From NCBI GenBank assembly GCA_021904315.1, contig CM038923.1:3162001-3226000 (forward strand): a stretch of 64,000 nucleotides of DNA. Reading direction: 5' to 3'. Both the position numbers and the translations under genes were made by a program. This document shows, one piece after another, positions 58,413 to 64,000 of the stretch (position 1 is its first letter; every line of letters starts with the position of its first letter). Source of the DNA: Sphagnum magellanicum. Taxonomy: Eukaryota > Streptophyta > Sphagnopsida > Sphagnales > Sphagnaceae. The notes under the pieces were generated by a model. The model made no database searches. It worked only from the letters and a program-made list of their open reading frames with translations, and was not told the DNA's origin.

Positions 58413-61400
58413 TCAAGGAGTGGTTCTTTTCACCCACCACTTCTTCTTTGTCCGCTCATTTGCTTCCAGGTTACAAAGCTTCTGGAGAACTAGCCTTGTA
58501 TCTCGCATTCGCTCTTTGAAGTCCTTCTTCCAAGTGTCAAACCTTGCCTTCAGTTTCCGGAGCTCCTCCTCGGGATTCAGACTTGCCTCTGTCACACCTG
58601 ACTTCACTTCTACCAGAAAGTCAGCATCGTCATTGAAGACTTGTGTGCGGTGGTCAAATTCTCTGACAAGATGACCAACAACTGCACACCCAGCATCAAC
58701 TTCAGCTCCATAGATACATTCTGGCCCTTGGTGATGGCATTTGGAAATGAGCTCAGGGCTCTTATTGCTAACAGTCATTTTATTATCCCAGTCACAACCA
58801 TCTTCATCATGAGCCAGTAGATGTCTGCTGACACAAGTATGATGCCTCCCAGCACCATTGTGCACATTTAGAGCTTCACTCTTGTTTTTAGGAGTATGCA
58901 ACAGTGGTGCATCTGCAGCTAGGCTCCTTTTGGCAGCTGCCAAGCTGAGCTGCAATGAAGTCATTTGCTTTTGCCACATCTCCTCCATCGATGATGTCTT
59001 TGCCTCATATTCCAGCCACCGGGCCTCATAATGCTGTAGTCTTTGGCGAAGCATAGCATTATCCTCTTCCTTCTCCCTTACTGCTTTCTCAGCCATTACG
59101 GCACGCCCTTGCAGCTCTAGCAGATATGAGGGCTTTACCCTGATTGTTGGCTCTGTGAACACCTGAATCACCAACAAACAAGAATGTCATGACCATTACA
59201 CAGACCACAACATTCAATCCAAGATCTTTCAATACTTCACTGTCAAAAGGAAGAGATGTACACAGATGAAAGTACCTCTGATGACAGAGACTCAAGTTGT
59301 GCAGGCACACTAGAGAAACTATGTACTGAAATTGGTTCCTCCAAGGTATCCTTGTCTCTGTTAACTTCCACAATAGATATAGAATCCTCATCTGCTTTGC
59401 TCGCAGTTCCTTTGGCTACTAATTTATCCTCCACTTCCTGCCGATGGCAATGCAACCATCTCTTTGCCAACCACATGCGAACCACTGCCATGTCCAAGAG
59501 TTGAAGCTCTTACAAGACTTTCACTCAACAAGAGATGTAAAGCAAGATACAAAGATGTCCAATACCAAAGAAATGACTTCCAATTTTGAACTTGAGCTGA
59601 ACTCAGAAATACAAGTACCTGTTTGCACTAGCACAACTTTCTTCTTTGTGAGGAGATATGAACAACGCAACGCATGCCTTCGCACATGCTTTTGAATAAC
59701 AACAGATGCATCATGTCTTTGCCGGAGATCCTTATACTGCTGCCTTGAGAGTGCACCTCTAACCACTGTTCAGTCCAAGTCATAATTAGTTCTGCCATTC
59801 AGATTACTACACACTGGAAAAGCAAAAACCTTGAGATAGAAGCTCAGAAAAATTAGAATGTATCAAGGAAGGGCCTTTATGTGATCTTACAAGACTGAAG
59901 TATTACTGAAGCATTTTTCAGCTGCCTATATTGACATCGAACCTTGTAACCCTTGTAAACCTTCTGAACACCAATGATGCCATGGAGAGTTCGTTGTCTC
60001 AAATCCTCCAGCATTCCTATCTGCATTATGTATCTCAAAATTGTTATCAGCCTTCACAGAACTTAAGAGTGACATATGTCAAGTACCATATTATGTAAAC
60101 AAGCCTCAAGTAATGTTTAGACCACACTACAACATATAAATGAAAAATTGCAATTTGCTGGACCCTCTCAGCTTCTAAGCAAGACAACAGAACTAACCAT
60201 ATCAATAGGAGTTTGCTAGAGGAAACTTGCAACACAAACAGCAGCACAACACAATTCCTATAGGTAACAGACTGATAGATCCTCTAAAAGTAGATTTCCA
60301 AAGAAAAAATAGTATTAAGAATAACATACTTTCTGTCCAGAAACATCCTCTCAAAGTTGACATCGCTGACTAAAAAATGTTTAATGTTCAAGCATTCCAT
60401 ATCCCTATGAGACCATAGCACAGGAAGAGGAGATGACACAGGAACTGTGATTAAGAAGTTGATTAGTACCTGACCAGCACGGAAAAACAACTTCGTGATA
60501 CCGATTTGATACATTTCTGGAGCAATACCAAACTGATGCAGGATTGCCACACACACACTTAACACATCGTGTTGGGAAGATAGGCTCTTTGGTAGTAAAA
60601 AGCCATACCTGCATTTTAGAGTTGCCACATCATGAACACAAACAAGAGTTCAAGCTTTATCCTGACTCAACATCCACAGCAGATGACTACCATATGGTCA
60701 ACATATCCTGAAGCAAAAGAGTTTCCTGATTGGGATTGCATGGATCTGACAACAATACTTGATATGCATTCCCCTTCATTACAAGTTTATGTGAGGTTAC
60801 TTGCAAATGCACTAAGGTACAGCTGGCCACCTTATTGGGAGCAAATTATCTTTCTTCACAATCTCAGGATAGGGCTAAAAACTGGTTCACCTCATGGCAA
60901 ACTGATTATGTGAATGGCGTGTGGGATAACCAGAGCGTGCTATACGGACCACTTCCAGAACCCCACAACAGCGTAGTTGCTGCAGCACTAGCTCTTGGTC
61001 CACCACATTTGGAAGGTGTTGTGGGTTGGGCTTTATGCATCTTATGAAATGAGGCTCAGTGCTCTCTAGTCTTTGCATCAGCTTGTTAAGTTGTCCCTGC
61101 AGCACCATTGTTGGTTGCAGTAAATCCTGATGAATCTGTTAAGACTCTAAATAGCAAGGAGAACATAGCATGGAGAGGAAGCCTGATTGACAGAACATTA
61201 CAGAATCAATCAAATCACAGATTATACTTCCTGTCCAGATTGAGGCTTGAAAAACAGCCAATAAAAAAGTTAACATCAAAAATATAAGCTCACACCTTGA
61301 ACTTGGCTGCAACACTCTGCTTTTGAGATTCAGTGCCATTAGCCCTTCGAGTAGGACTGAGCATTTTCTGCAAACCCTCTCCAATGGCAGCTGCAAATAG

Positions 61401-63462
61401 CTGTGGCAAGGAGGAGTCACATGATGACAGCAGCTGCAACAGGTCTGCATGCAGCAGGTCTCTGTTTTTCTCCAAGAATCCATTTGTCTCATACATTACC
61501 TGCACCAAGTTTCCATGGTGAGGATTACAATGAGAGAGATGGCAGGGCACATAATCTTGTATTTGTTGAAAAGTACACAGTCAAGTTGGGGACAACACAG
61601 GTGCTACTCAAGGTTTCCTCCACAACCCATTTTGGCTTCCAACAGACATGAAGGGTGAATGCTATTGCAAGGCTGACAGTCAACATGGACACCGCAATTA
61701 CAAATAATAGTGACATGACAATGTTATACCTCCCCAGCATAATGACAAATTCGAAATGCCTTGCTGCGCTCTCCTTTGAAGCAAGTATTTCCCCTCAGAT
61801 GTTCCTTCAGCTTCTCAGCCAGTGTCAAATCTGTGGCTCGAGGGAAAGTGCACTCCTCATCCAACAATGATATCATACCCAGAGGTCTCTGCAAGGTTGT
61901 GCACCCAAGCTCTCCCTCTCAGAGCTCTTGCTCTCACTCAACCAAATTCTATTACGTGATCAATGCATATATTAGCCAAAGATGGGGGAAAGCCTGAAAC
62001 CTGAATGGATGTCTGTGCCTCCATAATGGAGGTACACAAATGTCAACAATGTGGAATCATTGACTTGTCGAGAATATACTATGATTTCAGTTTGAGTTAC
62101 AATACCTTCTCAATGAGATCCAGACATTCTTGATTGTCTTCAAAGTCAACTCTTGTCCAATCAATGTTCTCTGATGTGTACTCCTGCAACACAAAAACAG
62201 GATTACGGACTGGAATAGTACAAGGATAGATAGGCCTACAAATCTTGGAAATCACAAGGAAAGCAGAGTGGAACAGTGAGGCCTGTGACTCAAGCATAGA
62301 CGAATTGACTAATCCCAACTATAACACGCATGCAGATTGCGCCTGCTCTTCAGTGTGAACAAACCTCTTGTTCAAGCTTGAAAAGATGGCGGTTAAAGTG
62401 CTGTTGCAGTCTCTCATTTGCATAGTTGATACACAACTGCTCAAAACTATTCCTCTGCATGGACATCATACATAAAGTGCCAGCTGATAAGAAATTTCCT
62501 CTTGTGACACAGATGACATCTGCTTCTTACTGTGCTGTGCCACAATTTGCTGAGCAGAGCATGGAAAGAATCATAAAATTTCAAGCGTCACAATAACAAA
62601 TGATGCACACTTGAGAGGCAAATAAACAGTCAATGTTCTTTACCTTAAATGACTCAAAACCGTAAATGTCCAAGATGCTAATTGACCGGCCAGTGCGTCT
62701 CTTGCCAACTTCCAGTGACTTGTTGATACGATCTACCAACCAATCAAATAAGCTAGCATAGATAGCTTTGGCAAGAGCATCTCGTGAATCAGTTGCCTAC
62801 ATACAACAGGCACTATTTCAACAACTGCTAATTCATATCACTATATTGACATTGCTCCACAAGAAGTTGCATACATGTTTTTCAAGCTGACCTCCAATAA
62901 AAGAAACAACACCAAATGGTGTTTGCACCTACTTTGAGTACCTAGTCATTAAATCCAAGGAAAAGCTTTTTAAAAAATGGTTTATTAAATAAGGTTTATT
63001 ACAAGTAGCACACCTGTTCATATGTTAGTCGTTGTACAATATCATCACCCCCTGCATGGATCTTGCGTGTTGAGAGTGCTGCCACTAGCTCATGAATCTC
63101 ACAGTGAAGTAATCCTGCTGCTACCTTGACCGCTGCAAAAAGAGGCCTCACAGTCAATTGCTATCCAGTCACTAAACCAGATTGTACCATGTACATTGTT
63201 TGCATTCTGTCTTATGAGAAACAATGTCTCATACAAGCAAAGCTGATTACTGTTTACCCAAACCCATTGTTCAAATAATTGCATCACATGTTGGCACACA
63301 GCACAGCTAGGAAATACCTAGCTTACCCTCATTCTCATCAACAATCACATTGTCATGGTCCACTATGTGAAAGGTGATATTCCCAATCCAAAGCACAGCT
63401 GAAAGCATTTCAAAAGCTTGCTCCTGATCCTCATTGCTGATTTGCACTACATTCATGGCCCT
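58413..63462 (-). CDS. ATM1-like: Class VIII myosin heavy chain, 3' part (runs off the window)
   Basis: Thirteen exons are visible on the minus strand, 5' to 3': 63462-63327, 63132-63014, 62796-62644, 62454-62365, 62183-62106, 61888-61730, 61499-61296, 61096-60891, 60608-60470, 60020-59891, 59765-59619, 59484-59276 and 59162-58413. They encode 839 residues in consistent phase. Motor motifs in order are [10 protein letters not shown], the switch II/relay [37 protein letters not shown], the SH helix region [20 protein letters not shown] and TKLFFRAGQ. Then come three or four IQ motifs for calmodulin-like light chains (for example [16 protein letters not shown] and [11 protein letters not shown]). 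A short coiled coil follows (LREKEEDN-type region with [14 protein letters not shown] and MEEMWQKQM). The tail ends [12 protein letters not shown]...[10 protein letters not shown], the class VIII hallmark, without the globular DIL domain of class XI. Class VIII myosins act at plasmodesmata, endosomes and the cell plate. The P-loop and switch I lie beyond the right edge. Confidence 0.94.
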
Positions 63463-64000
63463 CTGCAACCCCCATGTTCACAAGAGACACCACCTCAGTC
63501 TGATACACCCGGCAAACCATCTCCAGAAAAGAAGACACATTACAAATACAGGTTCAAGCTAAATCACTATCTTTGCTGATTAAGAACTTGTATTACTTTG
63601 TTCGCCCTTCTTTCTGTCACCATTAAATGTCTTTCAGTCCACTACAGTCAGTCACTCTCCAAAAAACAACCACTCTTGGTGCAGATCTTTCAGCACAGTA
63701 CATTCAAAAGTACCAATACACATAATTTAAGTCAACCTGAGAATAACTGAAAGGTGATGATAACAATGTTATGGATATTTCAGATATGACAAAATAACAG
63801 CAACCCAATCAGCAAGCATAAAAAAGAGGAAACTCAAGCCTAGAGAAAAGAGAAACCATATTTTGACATATGTTCTTGAACTCATAGTTCTATAAGAACC
63901 AAACTGACTTCATATGAACTTATATGGTTTATTTTGACAGGGTTCAAGACATGTTCATATGTGGAGGGTATTTAGGGTTAGGGTTTAGGGTTTATTTTGA
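63463..64000 (-). other. Myosin intron with telomere-type sequence
   Basis: No conserved myosin coding block is found here, so at least 538 bases of intron precede the first visible exon (acceptor TTGCAG at about 63463-63468 on the minus strand). The last bases (about 63972-63993) contain TTTAGGGTTAGGGTTTAGGGTTT, telomere-like units with one TTAGGG variant. Confidence 0.6.

Overview
This is nuclear DNA of a land plant. Evidence for that is a class VIII myosin, a VAL/HSI2-type B3 repressor with its CW and PHD-like zinc domains, a plastid-targeted zinc protein, telomere-type CCCTAAA repeats, and plant transposon families (Ty1/copia, hAT, CACTA, LINE). Introns are mostly about 80-350 bases, coding exons are of balanced composition, and the spaces between genes are long, AT-rich and full of decayed repeats. 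I suspect a seed-free plant (bryophyte, lycophyte or fern), because the proteins keep the family cores but diverge strongly from angiosperm versions elsewhere. The sequence alone does not settle this.

Layout. 1-13 kb is AT-rich repeat-laden DNA: a minus-strand LINE reverse-transcriptase remnant carrying a small CACTA-type element, a tandem repeat, a terminal-inverted-repeat element, a short interstitial telomere array, and a 5S-rRNA-derived fragment. 13-22.1 kb holds gene 1 (+), a 13-exon, about 1780-residue nucleotidyltransferase-fold protein. 24.6-26.2 kb holds gene 2 (+), a three-exon plastid-targeted cysteine/histidine protein with a tandem duplication covering one splice donor. 27-45 kb is a second repeat belt: an old copia fossil with both long terminal repeats, hAT transposase pieces in opposite orientations, several minisatellites and a short repeat family with a palindromic core. 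46.0-52.3 kb holds gene 3 (+), a 13-exon VAL-like repressor of about 1118 residues with a GC-AG intron and a possible extra C-terminal zinc ribbon. 52.3-58.4 kb is mostly unassigned. 58.4-63.5 kb holds gene 4 (-), the 3' 839 codons of a class VIII myosin whose motor N-terminus lies beyond the right edge.

The four genes are independent transcription units and nothing suggests a cluster or shared pathway. All exon models were read by eye by matching splice sites, phase and family motifs. Phase is consistent at every junction, but the first and last exons, the untranslated regions and a few acceptors (noted in the entries) need transcripts. I found no convincing novel multi-gene system. The most interesting items are the VAL C-terminal extension and unusual splice sites, the 5S-derived fragment, the duplicated splice donor in gene 2, and the undescribed repeat families.
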